A stretch of DNA of 64,000 nt from Deinococcus sp. AJ005 (GTDB lineage Bacteria; Deinococcota; Deinococci; Deinococcales; Deinococcaceae). Each line of letters starts with the position of its first letter. The first letter of the stretch is position 1. The notes under the pieces were generated by a model that was given only the letters and a program-made list of their open reading frames with translations, had not been told where the DNA came from and ran no database searches. Positions 11,335 through 20,138 of the stretch are shown piece after piece. A program made the translations under genes and the position numbers. The stretch covers positions 3,316,713-3,380,712 of the forward strand of contig NZ_CP044990.1 of assembly GCF_009017495.1 (NCBI RefSeq). The letters are read 5' to 3'.

Positions 11335-11354
11335 GACCAACAGGCGACGAAGTT

Positions 11355-11381
11355 GGCGGCCCCATTGGAGGCCGCCATTTT
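11355..11381 (+). terminator. Possible terminator hairpin
   Basis: Seven-bp GC stem GGCGGCC/GGCCGCC with an 8-nt loop, followed by ATTTTT. It lies 150 nt after the nearest plus-strand stop, so the link to that gene is uncertain. Confidence 0.5.
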
Positions 11382-11545
11382 TGATGATCCGGGGCTGTCG
11401 TGCTGGCGTATCTGGTCAAGGCCGAAGTGCCATGCGGACCCGGATTGCGAAACAGGGCCAACGCCCGAAAATCCGGGCCACACAGAAGCGGCAATCTCGT
11501 CCTGAAAAGCCTTCAGAGAAAGTGTCGGGGACTGGATACACCGGG

Positions 11546-12763
11546 CTACACTGGCAAAGTCAACGCCTGCCGCCGCGCCGGACGGTACAGCCCCAGATAA
11601 ATGGCGATCACGCTTCCACCGTACATCAACAGCGTCCAGGCGAACAGCACCTGAAAGGCGAGGGTAAACGGCAACTGTCCGCGCACCACCCCGGCCAGCA
11701 CGCTGCTGATGGCCCAGCCCGAGTCCCAGGCGATGATGTTCAGGGCCGAATACATCGGGCGGTCATCCTCGTCCAATGAGGACATGGCATATGCGCCGTA
11801 CACCGGCCCGGCGGCGTTCATCAGTGCCCCGCGCGTGAACAGGGCCAGCGTGACCATCCACAGGTGGGGCGCAAACCCCAGCAGGGCCAGGAACGGCAGA
11901 CTGCTGGCCTGCACCAGCAAGACCACCTGCAATTGCCCCAGACGGCGCACCAGCAGCGGCTGAAGCAGCGCGGTGGCCGCCGTCGCCAGACTGGCCCACG
12001 CGAACAGTTGCCCCAGGCTGGCGTAATTGATCTGGAATTTGCCCTCGATAAACACGTTCAGAAACGGAATGGTGGCCCCGGCCCCCAGCCCCACCAGCAG
12101 GTTGGGCAAGATCAGCCGGAACATCGCCCGCTTGTCTCGCACGGCGAAACTGCGCCCGGTCTGGGAGGTCTTGCCACTGGGTTTGAGCTTCAGGGCAGGA
12201 ATCAGGCCCAGCAGTTGCAGGAAGGTGGCGACGAGCAACGCGGTTCGCAAAGCCCCCAGGCCCGTCGGCTCGGTCTGGGTAAACAGCGCGTAGGCTTCCG
12301 GCACGCGCCCGCCGATCAGGTTGCCCACAAAGCCCGCGCCGGTCATCAGGGCGCTCTGAACGCTGAACAGGGTCACGCGGCTGCGGTCGTCGCTGTTGTT
12401 GGCCATGAAGGGCGATCCGGCCACCATGACCAGCGCCGAGCCAGCACCCTGTACCAGCGCGCCTGTGACGATGCCGACTGGCCCCCCGGCCAGCGCCAGG
12501 ATCAGCGTGCCCAAGAGACTCAGGGCTACCCCGATCTTGATGGTGTGGGCGTTGCTGATGCGGCGGGCCAGCGCCACGGCGGGCAGGCTCAGGAACACCA
12601 GCGTCAGTGCAGGCAGCGCGTTCATGATGCCCTGCCATTCCGGCCCCAGCCCCAGCGCCCGCAGGTAAAAGTTCAGGAACAGGGCCAGAAACGCCTGCGC
12701 CATCCCGAAGGAGAAAGAGGTGGTCAGGAACAGCCAGACCTGTGGGGCAAAGCGCCAGGTCAT
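11546..12763 (-). CDS. Major facilitator superfamily transporter
   Basis: A 405-residue protein with about 12 hydrophobic segments and MFS-like short loops, including a central cytoplasmic loop (KLKPSGKTSQTGRSFAVRDKR) separating two six-helix halves. Substrate unknown; the overall pattern resembles sugar or drug effluxers. The start ATG at 12763 sits at the very end of a repeat element, whose terminal sequence provides the GGAG Shine-Dalgarno 5 nt upstream. Confidence 0.85.
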   Translation of the reverse strand: MTWRFAPQVWLFLTTSFSFGMAQAFLALFLNFYLRALGLGPEWQGIMNALPALTLVFLSLPAVALARRISNAHTIKIGVALSLLGTLILALAGGPVGIVTGALVQGAGSALVMVAGSPFMANNSDDRSRVTLFSVQSALMTGAGFVGNLIGGRVPEAYALFTQTEPTGLGALRTALLVATFLQLLGLIPALKLKPSGKTSQTGRSFAVRDKRAMFRLILPNLLVGLGAGATIPFLNVFIEGKFQINYASLGQLFAWASLATAATALLQPLLVRRLGQLQVVLLVQASSLPFLALLGFAPHLWMVTLALFTRGALMNAAGPVYGAYAMSSLDEDDRPMYSALNIIAWDSGWAISSVLAGVVRGQLPFTLAFQVLFAWTLLMYGGSVIAIYLGLYRPARRQALTLPV

Positions 12764-12936
12764 ACGGACTCCGATTGAAAGGTGTTGAAAACGCCTGGAA
12801 ATCCGAACGGGAGGAGCAGCGTCCTCATGGGCGTCTGTTCGCGACGATGGCGAGAAGGAGAAAAACGGGTTCCGGGCGTGGAGTGCAGGAATCGGCGCTG
12901 TCCCGATTTCTGCCGCGTTACAGACGGAATCCGTAT
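12762..12936. repeat. 175-bp short dispersed element with terminal inverted repeats (SNR/MITE-like)
   Basis: Begins with ATACGGACTCCG (12762-12773) and ends with CGGAATCCGTAT (12925-12936), inverted repeats matching 11 of 12. The interior core at 12831-12865 (TTCGCGACGA, GGCGAGAAGGAGAAA) is a diverged relative of the repeats near 11303 and 39396. No coding potential is convincing. It fits the small noncoding repeats described from Deinococcus genomes; that identity is inferred from size, placement and structure. Confidence 0.7.
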
Positions 12937-12964
12937 CACAGGCGGCCCAGTGAGGCGTTGTGGC

Positions 12965-13654
12965 TCAACCCTCCACCCCGACTTTCGGGCAGAACGCCGC
13001 CATCTCGCACACCGCGCACTGCGGGTTGCGGGCCATGCACACGCGCCGCCCATGCAGGATCAGCGCGTGGTGCAGGAAGATCCAGCGTTCACGAGGGAAC
13101 AGCTTCTGAAGATCAAGCTCTACTTTGTCCGGGTTGGTCTGCGTGCTGAGGCCCAGTCGGCGGGCCAGACGACCCACATGGGTATCGACGGCAATAGCGG
13201 GATAGCCGTATGCGTTGCTGAGAACCACGTTGGCAGTCTTGCGGCCCGCGCCGGGCAGGGCCACCACGGCATCAAAATCGTTGGGCACCTCTCCGCCATG
13301 CCGCTCGATCAGCAACCGCGCCAGCGCCGCCAGATTGCGCGCCTTGCCCCGGTACAGGCCGATGCGCCGGATGAACGGCTCAATGTCCTCTGCCGAAGCC
13401 TGACTCATGGCCTGGGCGTTCGGGTAATGCTCAAACAGGGCGGGCGTGGCAGCATTCACGCTGACATCGGTGGCTTGGGCGCTCAGGACCGTGGCAACCA
13501 GCAACTCGAAGGGCGTGCCGAAATCCAGTTCGGTGCGGGCATCGGGATAGAGGTGTTCAAGGGAAGCCAGAACCTGGGGGGCACGAATTCTGGCCCCGTT
13601 CGGCAAGCGCGCCACACCGCGCCCAGCGGGTTTTTTGGGGACAGAAGAAGTCAC
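12965..13654 (-). CDS. nth: Endonuclease III
   Basis: A base-excision-repair DNA glycosylase/AP lyase for oxidised pyrimidines. The helix-hairpin-helix LPGAGRKTANVVL carries the catalytic Lys, and the catalytic Asp is in VDTHVGRLARRLG. The C-terminal cluster C-x6-C-x2-C-x5-C (CMARNPQCAVCEMAAFC) binds a [4Fe-4S] centre. The 229 residues include a basic 25-residue N-terminal extension. Confidence 0.96.
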   Translation of the reverse strand: MTSSVPKKPAGRGVARLPNGARIRAPQVLASLEHLYPDARTELDFGTPFELLVATVLSAQATDVSVNAATPALFEHYPNAQAMSQASAEDIEPFIRRIGLYRGKARNLAALARLLIERHGGEVPNDFDAVVALPGAGRKTANVVLSNAYGYPAIAVDTHVGRLARRLGLSTQTNPDKVELDLQKLFPRERWIFLHHALILHGRRVCMARNPQCAVCEMAAFCPKVGVEG

Positions 13655-13736
13655 GCTTTCAAGCTAGCGCCTCAGACCCTGAATTGTCCGCCCGGCACGG
13701 ACGCAACCTTTCGTCCCACCGCCGCGTATTGTGGGC

Positions 13737-13958
13737 ATGAGAGTCGTTTCCCTGATCTTCGGCATTCTGGCTGCACTGGGCCTGCTGCTGGGCCTTTTAC
13801 CGCTGTTCGGCTGGCTCAACTGGATTTTCGTGTTGCCCCCCGCCGTGCTGGGGCTGATCTTCGGGGCGATGAGCCGGGACCGGGGCGCGGTCACCCTGAG
13901 TGCGGTGGTGGCCGTGCTGGGCGCACTACGGCTGATGCTGGGCGGCGGCGTAATTTAA
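13737..13958 (+). CDS. Small membrane protein, two to three helices
   Basis: A 73-residue, almost wholly hydrophobic ORF: LIFGILAALGLLLGLLPL, a Trp-rich turn, WIFVLPPAVLGLIFG, then a charged SRDRG loop and a third hydrophobic stretch. TATTGT lies 4 nt before the ATG at 13737. A GTG two codons upstream is an alternative. No family recognised. Confidence 0.55.
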   Translation: MRVVSLIFGILAALGLLLGLLPLFGWLNWIFVLPPAVLGLIFGAMSRDRGAVTLSAVVAVLGALRLMLGGGVI

Positions 13959-14062
13959 CAAAACGGTCCGCACATTCTGGACAGGATTGTTTAAAAGGCA
14001 AGACCAGGTTCCAGCTAAACCTATCGCTTAATCAAATGTGAGGTTTTCTCACTTTTTGGCGC

Positions 14063-14068
14063 TAGACT
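14063..14068 (+). promoter_or_regulatory. -10 box before the tyrosine autokinase gene
   Basis: TAGACT, 8 nt before the ATG at 14077, without a Shine-Dalgarno; probable leaderless promoter. The preceding 60 nt are AT-rich for this genome. Confidence 0.45.
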
Positions 14069-14076
14069 GTTTATGA

Positions 14077-15744
14077 ATGCAGAGTGCGCCTCCCAGCCCC
14101 GTGAATGCGGATCAAATTGACCTTCGACAGGTTTTCGGTACACTCAGGCGGTACGCGCCGCTGTTGATCCTGACTCCGGTGGTGGTGGCGAGCGCGGCGT
14201 ATCTGCTGTCCAGTCGGCAGGCCCCGGTGTACGAGTCCAGTGCCAGCATCATCGCGGTGGACAGCAATGCCCAGAACTCGCTGATCAACAACACGCTGGT
14301 GACCGCTCCGCCGTTGCCGCAGGGCGCGGTAGAGCAGGTGCTGCACAGCCGCAATCTGGTGGCCACCATCATCGGACGGCTGGAAAAGAGCGATCTGCCG
14401 CCGGAGATCATCCGAAAGATGCGCGCGGACCTGAGCAAGGAACTCTCGGCCAACGTCTTCAACCGTCTGAAGGTGCGCGCCCGTCTGGACACACAGCAGC
14501 GCGGCGTGTACGAGATCCAGGCGCAGGCCGAGACCCCCGCAGCGGCCATGCAACTGGCCCAGGACGGCGTGGCCGCGCTGCTGGACTGGGACAACGCCCG
14601 CGCCAAGCAGAGCGTGACCCGCTCGCGCCAGAGCCTGCAAGGCCAGCTCCAGAACCTGACGGCCCGGATCGATTCCCTTCAGGATCCGCTGGAGCGTCAG
14701 AGCCTGGTGGCGGCGCGTGGTCAGGTGCTGCAAAACCTGTCGCAGATGGCGGTGCTGGAAACGGCAGCCACCGGCACGCTGCTCCCGGTGGCCGACGCGG
14801 TGGCTCCCAACCGGGCCGTCTCGCCGCGTCCGCTGCGCAATGCGGCGCTGGCTGGGCTGCTGGCGCTGTTCTTGGTGACGGGTCTGGTCCTGCTGACTGA
14901 CAGCCTGCGCCGCCGGGTCAACGGCACCGAGGACCTGCTGCCGCTGGGCCTGCCCGTGCTGGCACAACTGCCGCTGGTGCGCCGCCGCAATCTGGCTGCC
15001 GGATTCCTGCCCGCCAGCCACAGCGGCCCGCTGTACGAGAGCATCGGCTTCCTGCGGATCAACGTGCAGTCCATGCTGGGGGACCGTGAACACCGCCGTC
15101 TGGTCATTTCCAGCTCCTATCCCGGCGAGGGCAAGAGTTCGATGACGGCGGCGCTGGCCGAGAGCCTGGGCGCGGCTGGACAGAAAGTGCTGGTCATCGA
15201 CGCGGACCTGCGCCGCCCGACCCAGCTTAAGGTCTGGGCACCGGACCGTCTTGGCACGCACCCGCTGCCCGGCACTGACGCCAGTCTGCCGCCCGCCAAC
15301 ACCGTGACCGAGATGTTCCTGCGCCCAGACGCCGCCCATGCCACCCGTGTGGGCACCAACGTGGACCTGCTGCCCGCCGGAACGCCACACCGGGGAGACG
15401 GCGCGGGCAGCATCCTGAACCAGCCTGCCTTCCGCACCTACCTGGACCGCTGGGCACAGGGCTACGACTACGTGCTGATCGACACCCCGCCCATGCTGGG
15501 CCTGCCCGATACGCTGGCCGTGGCCCCCTATACCGACGGCGTGATTCTGGTGGTGGAAGGCGGCAAGACCCGATTGAACGACGTGGAGCGCAGCCTGCAA
15601 AACGCGCGCGTGGCCAACGTGACCGTGCTGGGCATCGTGCTGAACAAGATCGCCCGGACCAACGACTCGTATTACGCCTACGCCTACGGCACGGCGGACC
15701 AGAAAGCGGACGCGGCCCCTGTGCTGCCCACAGGCCGGGGCTGA
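14077..15744 (+). CDS. Polysaccharide chain-length regulator / BY-type tyrosine autokinase
   Basis: A 555-residue fusion of a Wzz domain with a bacterial tyrosine kinase. The Wzz part has a membrane helix at about 28-48 (LLILTPVVVASAAYLL), a periplasmic coiled region, and a second helix near 250-272. The kinase has SSYPGEGKSSM (Walker A), VLVIDADLRRP (Walker A-prime) and YVLIDTPP (Walker B). A short tyrosine cluster DSYYAYAYG near the C-terminus is the likely autophosphorylation tail. Such proteins control export and length of exopolysaccharide. The polymerase-like gene follows after 91 nt. Confidence 0.9.
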   Translation: MQSAPPSPVNADQIDLRQVFGTLRRYAPLLILTPVVVASAAYLLSSRQAPVYESSASIIAVDSNAQNSLINNTLVTAPPLPQGAVEQVLHSRNLVATIIGRLEKSDLPPEIIRKMRADLSKELSANVFNRLKVRARLDTQQRGVYEIQAQAETPAAAMQLAQDGVAALLDWDNARAKQSVTRSRQSLQGQLQNLTARIDSLQDPLERQSLVAARGQVLQNLSQMAVLETAATGTLLPVADAVAPNRAVSPRPLRNAALAGLLALFLVTGLVLLTDSLRRRVNGTEDLLPLGLPVLAQLPLVRRRNLAAGFLPASHSGPLYESIGFLRINVQSMLGDREHRRLVISSSYPGEGKSSMTAALAESLGAAGQKVLVIDADLRRPTQLKVWAPDRLGTHPLPGTDASLPPANTVTEMFLRPDAAHATRVGTNVDLLPAGTPHRGDGAGSILNQPAFRTYLDRWAQGYDYVLIDTPPMLGLPDTLAVAPYTDGVILVVEGGKTRLNDVERSLQNARVANVTVLGIVLNKIARTNDSYYAYAYGTADQKADAAPVLPTGRG

Positions 15745-15782
15745 GCGGCCACGCGGCACAGACCAGCAGCCGGGAATTCAGG

Positions 15783-15808
15783 GGAAGAGGTGATCTCTTC
15801 CTCTTTTC
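15783..15808 (+). terminator. Weak terminator or attenuator between autokinase and polymerase genes
   Basis: GGAAGAG pairs with CTCTTCC around a 5-nt loop, followed by TCTTTTCC. The stem is only 7 bp and the T run is interrupted. Confidence 0.5.
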
Positions 15809-15835
15809 CACGTTTCCGCACTGCTGTACCCTCCC

Positions 15836-17401
15836 ATGACGACTGAAATCACCCCAGCTCAGCCCCAGCCCGTCGCCCCGGCCCCGCTGTGGATTCGGGT
15901 GTGGCTGGCGCTGCTGGCCCCGCTGTATTTCTTCGCACCTGTGGCGGTCTTTGCCCTGCCCACACTGCGCCGTCTGCCCCGCCCGGTGTGGTGGGTGCTG
16001 GGCTTCTACGCCGTGACCCAGCAACTTCCGGCGCTGCTGACCCCCGAACCGCTGATCAACTCCGGACTGGCACTGGCACGCACGCTGCTGATGTTCAGCT
16101 TTGTCGCGCTGGGCGCGTCCCTGAATAGCACCCGCCAACTGGCCCCGCTGGGCGTGGGGCTGGCGGTGGTATACGTCACGGCACTGGGCCTGACAGGTAT
16201 TGATGGCCTCAATCCCCTGAGCCAGCGCCTGGGCCACCCCTATATGACCCCCATCACGCTGGGGCTGGCCGGGGCGGCAGGGATCTGGATGGCGCTGTTC
16301 GCCGGGGGAAAATTGTGGTGGCGCGTGCCGCTGGGGACGGTGGCGCTGGGCATTCTGCTGCTGTCGGGCAGCCGGGGACCGCTGCTGGCGGCGCTGCTGG
16401 GCATGGCGCTGGGCTTCGCGGTGCGCCAGAGCCGCCGGGTGGCGCTGGGTATCCTGGCTGGGGCGGCGCTGCTGGCCGGTGGCTTTTACGCCGGCACCCG
16501 ACTGGATCTGCCTGCCATCAACCGCCTGAGCAACTCGGATACCTCCGGGCGCGATCTGGTCTGGAACAACGCCCTGTCGGTGATCCGCAGCGAGCCGATC
16601 AGCGGCGTGGGCAGCTACCGTCTGGGCGCGCGGCTGTCCCCGCCCGGCGAGAAATGCACGCTGTGGCCCGCCCCGGACGGTACGCTGGCCCCCTGTCCAG
16701 CCTGGATAGACCGCCTGGGCCAGCCATGGCTGATCGCCCACAACGTCACCTTGCAACAACTGGCCGAGACCGGGCCGCTGGGGCTGCTGGGCCTGTTCGT
16801 GCTTCTGGGCGTGGGCGTGGCGGCGGCGTGGCGACAGCGCGATCCGCTGGGCATCGCGGTCCTCGCGGGCCTGCTGGTGGCCACTGCCAACGACAACACC
16901 CTGATCGTCCCCGGTCCCTTTGTGGGCGAGCTGTTCTGGGTCACCATAGGCTCCGTGCTGGCGCGCATGCCACAGCGTTCGCCCGCCGTGGGCTGGGCTG
17001 GAGGCGCGGCGGCGGCAGGCTTGCTGGCCGCCCTCTCATTTCCGCTGCTGGTGGGAGCGCTGCGGCCAGCGCCCACGATCAAAGCCTCGCTGGACGCCCT
17101 GATCGCCCCACGCAACGTTCAGGACACCCAGAATTACCAGGCGTTCGTGCGACTGAACCTGCCCCCCGGCCCCTACCGCGTGTCTCTGCGGGCCTGCCAG
17201 AGCAGTTGTTCCACCATCATCACGCTGCCCGTCACCGCCCCTGCCAGCGGCCCCACCCCTCTGCTCAAGCTGGGCGGCAACCTGTACGACACGGCAACGC
17301 AACGCGTGGAATTACTGGTCTATCCTGGCGAAGGCTCGGTGCGTCCGCAGCCGCTGGCGCAGACCTCGTGGACGGTGACGCGCACGGCAAAATCACCCTG
17401 A
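15836..17401 (+). CDS. O-antigen ligase / Wzy-like polymerase
   Basis: A 521-residue membrane protein with about ten to twelve hydrophobic segments. The Wzy_C/O-antigen-ligase signature is visible: LLSGSRGPLLAALLG, then a large extracytoplasmic loop containing DTSGRDLVWNNAL, GVGSYRLG and AHNVTLQQLAETGPLGLLG. The C-terminal 110 residues are a soluble tail with two Cys (RACQSSCS). Together with the tyrosine autokinase it forms a minimal polysaccharide polymerisation/length-control pair; no glycosyltransferases or flippase are adjacent. Confidence 0.82.
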   Translation: MTTEITPAQPQPVAPAPLWIRVWLALLAPLYFFAPVAVFALPTLRRLPRPVWWVLGFYAVTQQLPALLTPEPLINSGLALARTLLMFSFVALGASLNSTRQLAPLGVGLAVVYVTALGLTGIDGLNPLSQRLGHPYMTPITLGLAGAAGIWMALFAGGKLWWRVPLGTVALGILLLSGSRGPLLAALLGMALGFAVRQSRRVALGILAGAALLAGGFYAGTRLDLPAINRLSNSDTSGRDLVWNNALSVIRSEPISGVGSYRLGARLSPPGEKCTLWPAPDGTLAPCPAWIDRLGQPWLIAHNVTLQQLAETGPLGLLGLFVLLGVGVAAAWRQRDPLGIAVLAGLLVATANDNTLIVPGPFVGELFWVTIGSVLARMPQRSPAVGWAGGAAAAGLLAALSFPLLVGALRPAPTIKASLDALIAPRNVQDTQNYQAFVRLNLPPGPYRVSLRACQSSCSTIITLPVTAPASGPTPLLKLGGNLYDTATQRVELLVYPGEGSVRPQPLAQTSWTVTRTAKSP

Positions 17402-17488
17402 GCAGCAGGGTTGAACAATTACCAGCTCCTTACCGTGCCATGCGTCGCCTGCAACCTTCTGTGGCTCCGGGTTCTGGTCAGACGGACC

Positions 17489-18865
17489 CTAGCGCAATGC
17501 GGCGCGCACAGCGGCAGCGGCATCCAGGACGGGCAGCCCGCCGGAACGGTTGACATTCGCCAGCAGGAGGGTGCGGGTCTGTTCCGCGCTCAGGCCGGGG
17601 TTCGCGCCGCGCATCAGGGCCACGACGCCGCTGACCAGCGGGGCGGAGAAACTGGTGCCCGCCTCCAGCCCATAGCCGCCGCCAGAGGCCAGCACAGGAA
17701 TGTCCAGTTCTGGCGTGCTGCCCGGACAGATACCGCCCACCCCACCCGGCGCGACGATGTCCAGCACGCGGGGATGCTGGGCATTTGGGCGGGCGCTGTA
17801 GCAGGCCAGCGCGTTGTCGCTGCTGCCCAACGCCCCGACGGCGATCACGTCCGGGTGACTGGCGGGGTAATAGACCCCTTCACTGGCCGAGTTGCCCGCC
17901 GCCGCGACGATCACCGCCGTTTTTGCCGACGCCGTGAGCGCTGCGCCCAGCACCGCGTCCTCGATTCCCGGCGCACCCAGACTGATGTTGATGACTCTGG
18001 CTCCCTGCTGGACGGCGTAGTTCAGTCCGGCGGTCAGGTCCGCTGTGCTGCCGTTGCCACTGCTGTCCAGCACCTCGATACCCATGACTGGCCCGCTCCA
18101 GACCACGCCCGCGAGACCCACGCCGTTGTTGGTCTTCGCGCCGATCAGACCCGTGACCTCGGTGCCGTGTTCGCTGGCCGTGACCTCACCCGTGGCGGGG
18201 CCAGCCGCCAGACAAGACACCCCGGCTTCCAGGCGGCCCTGCAATTCGGGATGGCTGCGGTCCGGGGCAGAGTCCAGCACGGCGATCCTGGCCCCCAGCG
18301 GTGTTTTGCCCGCCGCCGTCAGTGCGTCCCAGGCCGCCGGAACCCCGCTACGCGTCAGATAATTCTGGAACACGTTGATGCCTCCCACCTTCAGACCTGC
18401 GTTGCCCGGAAAGGCCGGATCGTTCGGCAGGGCCAGCGCCCGGTACACGTAGTTGGGCTGGGTCCGCAGACCCGCCACCCCCAGGCGCTGCGCGAAGGCC
18501 CGGTCATCCTCGCCTGCCGGGGTCCAGGCCAGTTGCACGCCGGGCACCACGACCTGCGTCTGCACGCCAGACAGCGCACTGAGGGCCTGGGCACTCAGGT
18601 TCGTGGCCGCGCCGCCCTGCAAGATCAGCACCTGTCCCGGCACATGCGCGGCGCTCCAGTCGGACGTGGCCTGTGGCCAGCTCAGGGGCGCGGCCTCCAG
18701 TGAAGCTGCGCCCACCCCGGCGGCCCCCAGGGTGCGGCAGGCCACAGGAATGGGCGGCTCAACCGGGTCTGGCCTGGGCGTCGGCTCCGGCGTGACCGGC
18801 TGGTCCAGACAGGCGGTCAGAAGCAGCGGCAACAGCAGGGCGGACATCAGCACACGGCGGGGCAT
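17489..18865 (-). CDS. S8 family (subtilisin-like) serine protease lipoprotein
   Basis: A 458-residue exported protease. The N-terminus MPRRVLMSALLLPLLLTAC is a lipoprotein signal with the lipid-bearing Cys at about 19, followed by a Pro-rich linker and a propeptide-like region. The catalytic triad is present: Asp in IAVLDSAPDRSHPEL, His in SEHGTEVTGLIGA and Ser in GTSFSAPLVSGVVAL. Start at 18865 because it begins the signal and TACCCT lies 6 nt upstream; an open extension to 19075 has no such support. It is convergent with the polymerase gene. Confidence 0.9.
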   Translation of the reverse strand: MPRRVLMSALLLPLLLTACLDQPVTPEPTPRPDPVEPPIPVACRTLGAAGVGAASLEAAPLSWPQATSDWSAAHVPGQVLILQGGAATNLSAQALSALSGVQTQVVVPGVQLAWTPAGEDDRAFAQRLGVAGLRTQPNYVYRALALPNDPAFPGNAGLKVGGINVFQNYLTRSGVPAAWDALTAAGKTPLGARIAVLDSAPDRSHPELQGRLEAGVSCLAAGPATGEVTASEHGTEVTGLIGAKTNNGVGLAGVVWSGPVMGIEVLDSSGNGSTADLTAGLNYAVQQGARVINISLGAPGIEDAVLGAALTASAKTAVIVAAAGNSASEGVYYPASHPDVIAVGALGSSDNALACYSARPNAQHPRVLDIVAPGGVGGICPGSTPELDIPVLASGGGYGLEAGTSFSAPLVSGVVALMRGANPGLSAEQTRTLLLANVNRSGGLPVLDAAAAVRAALR

Positions 18866-18871
18866 GATTTC

Positions 18872-18877
18872 AGGGTA
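18872..18877 (-). promoter_or_regulatory. -10 box of a leaderless promoter for the S8 protease gene
   Basis: TACCCT on the minus strand, 6 nt before the ATG at 18865, no Shine-Dalgarno. Confidence 0.45.
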
Positions 18878-19073
18878 CAGGCCCCGAAGCTGAGACGCGT
18901 GGGGCCTGCGCCCCCGGCCCTGGCCCCAGAAATACAGAGAGGACCGCGCCGCCCAGCCGTTCCACCACGCGCGGTAATGCGCCCGTAATGCCGGAGGAAG
19001 AGGCTGTTCCCAGTCCAGAAGCCTACCCGCACCCCGCAACGCAGCCCAGTCAATCAGCCCGGAGGTTCGTCCC

Positions 19074-20042
19074 ATGTCCGATCAGACCACGCCCCAGACC
19101 GCGACTTCCCAGAACTCAGCTTCCCAGGCCGCAACGCCTCAGCACGCAGCCGCCCCCAACGCCACGCCTGCGCTGACGGTGCAAGACGCCATGCATCCCC
19201 GCGCCGTGAGCATCGGCGCGCACGAAACGCTGGCCGACGCCGTGGTCGCCATGCAGGAACTAAAAGTCAAGCGGCTGCCGGTGATCCAGAACAACAGGGT
19301 AATCGGCATCCTCACGGACGGCGAGGTCCGCCGCAACCTGCCGCCGCTCAAGGAAGGGCTGACCCCCTGGGACTTCGCGGGCCGCGTGGGGCGGGTGCGG
19401 GTACGCGAGGCCATGCGCCAGCCTGTGCATACGGTCACCCCTGAAACGCCCCTGGCGACGGCGGTTCGCACCATGCTGGAAAGGCATATCGGCGGGCTGC
19501 CCGTGGTAGACGGAGACGGCGCTCTGCTGGGCATGCTGACCCTGACCGATGTGCTGCGTGCCGAGGCCAGAACCCCCCGCCTGCGCTGGGGCGTGGTGGA
19601 GCAGCACATGACCGTGGGCGTGGTGACCACCCCCGCCGACGCCCCGGCCCACGAAGCGGCGGCCAAACTCAGGGTCTCGCGCCTGCGCGTGCTGCCCGTA
19701 CTTCAGGACGGGGTGCTGACGGGCCTGCTGCACGAGGTTGATCTGGCCGAGGCCATAGACCGCGCCAGCGCTGGACACGGCGACACGGTCATGGGCGGTC
19801 AGTTCTTCCTAGAGGGCAAAACGGCCCGCGACCTGATGCGCCCGCCCACCGGACACCTGCGCGCCGGGACCCCCATGCGCGACGCCCTGAGCCAGATGCT
19901 GGCGCTGAACGTTCACGGCCTGCCCATTGTGGACGATGGGGGCGAACTGCTGGGCGTGGTCACCATCAGCGACGTGCTGAAAACCGTGCTGGGGCAGACC
20001 GAAGAGGGCCAGATAAAAGAGAGCCAGACGAAAGAGGGCTAG
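19074..20042 (+). CDS. Protein with four CBS domains
   Basis: A 322-residue protein built of two Bateman modules: CBS units near residues 37-95 (VQDAMHPRAVSIGAHETL), 105-165 (VREAMRQPVHTVTPETPL), 175-235 (VEQHMTVGVVTTP) and 245-305 (ARDLMRPPTGHLRAGTPM). Each ends in the typical G-L-P-V-V-D or equivalent followed by G-x-L-T-x-x-D. CBS pairs bind adenosine nucleotides, so an energy- or nucleotide-sensing role is likely, with no attached effector. The N-terminal 35 residues are Ala/Thr/Gln-rich and low complexity; the C-terminus repeats EGQIKESQTKEG. GGAGG lies 8 nt before the ATG. Confidence 0.88.
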   Translation: MSDQTTPQTATSQNSASQAATPQHAAAPNATPALTVQDAMHPRAVSIGAHETLADAVVAMQELKVKRLPVIQNNRVIGILTDGEVRRNLPPLKEGLTPWDFAGRVGRVRVREAMRQPVHTVTPETPLATAVRTMLERHIGGLPVVDGDGALLGMLTLTDVLRAEARTPRLRWGVVEQHMTVGVVTTPADAPAHEAAAKLRVSRLRVLPVLQDGVLTGLLHEVDLAEAIDRASAGHGDTVMGGQFFLEGKTARDLMRPPTGHLRAGTPMRDALSQMLALNVHGLPIVDDGGELLGVVTISDVLKTVLGQTEEGQIKESQTKEG

Positions 20043-20138
20043 CCTTCAGAGAGCCGGAGCGGGGGCTGATCTGGCCGGACAGCCAACCCCGTAACCTCTC
20101 TTTCCCTTTCACGCCGCCGTCTGCTCCAGACTGGCGGC

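Larger units (their letters stand above)
11207..11545. other. 339-nt intergenic region with a dispersed-repeat copy and a hairpin
   Basis: No supported gene. Bases 11303-11334 contain a copy of a dispersed repeat core (TTCACGACGAG then GCGAGAACAGGAAA) also found near 39396-39430 and in diverged form at 12831-12865. At 11355-11376 GGCGGCC pairs with GGCCGCC followed by ATTTTTG, a possible terminator for the membrane protein gene. The rest shows nothing recognisable. Confidence 0.5.

Noticed and set aside
12762..12936. Insertion sequence remnant
   Set aside because: Too short and without transposase similarity; inverted ends and size fit a noncoding mobile repeat better.
14071..16759. Long minus-strand frames opposite the autokinase and polymerase genes
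   Set aside because: Both true genes on the plus strand have full domain signatures; the opposite frames are Arg/Gln/His-rich shadows.
18866..19075. N-terminal extension of the S8 protease
   Set aside because: It would bury a clean lipoprotein signal in the middle of the protein; the TACCCT box supports the 18865 start.
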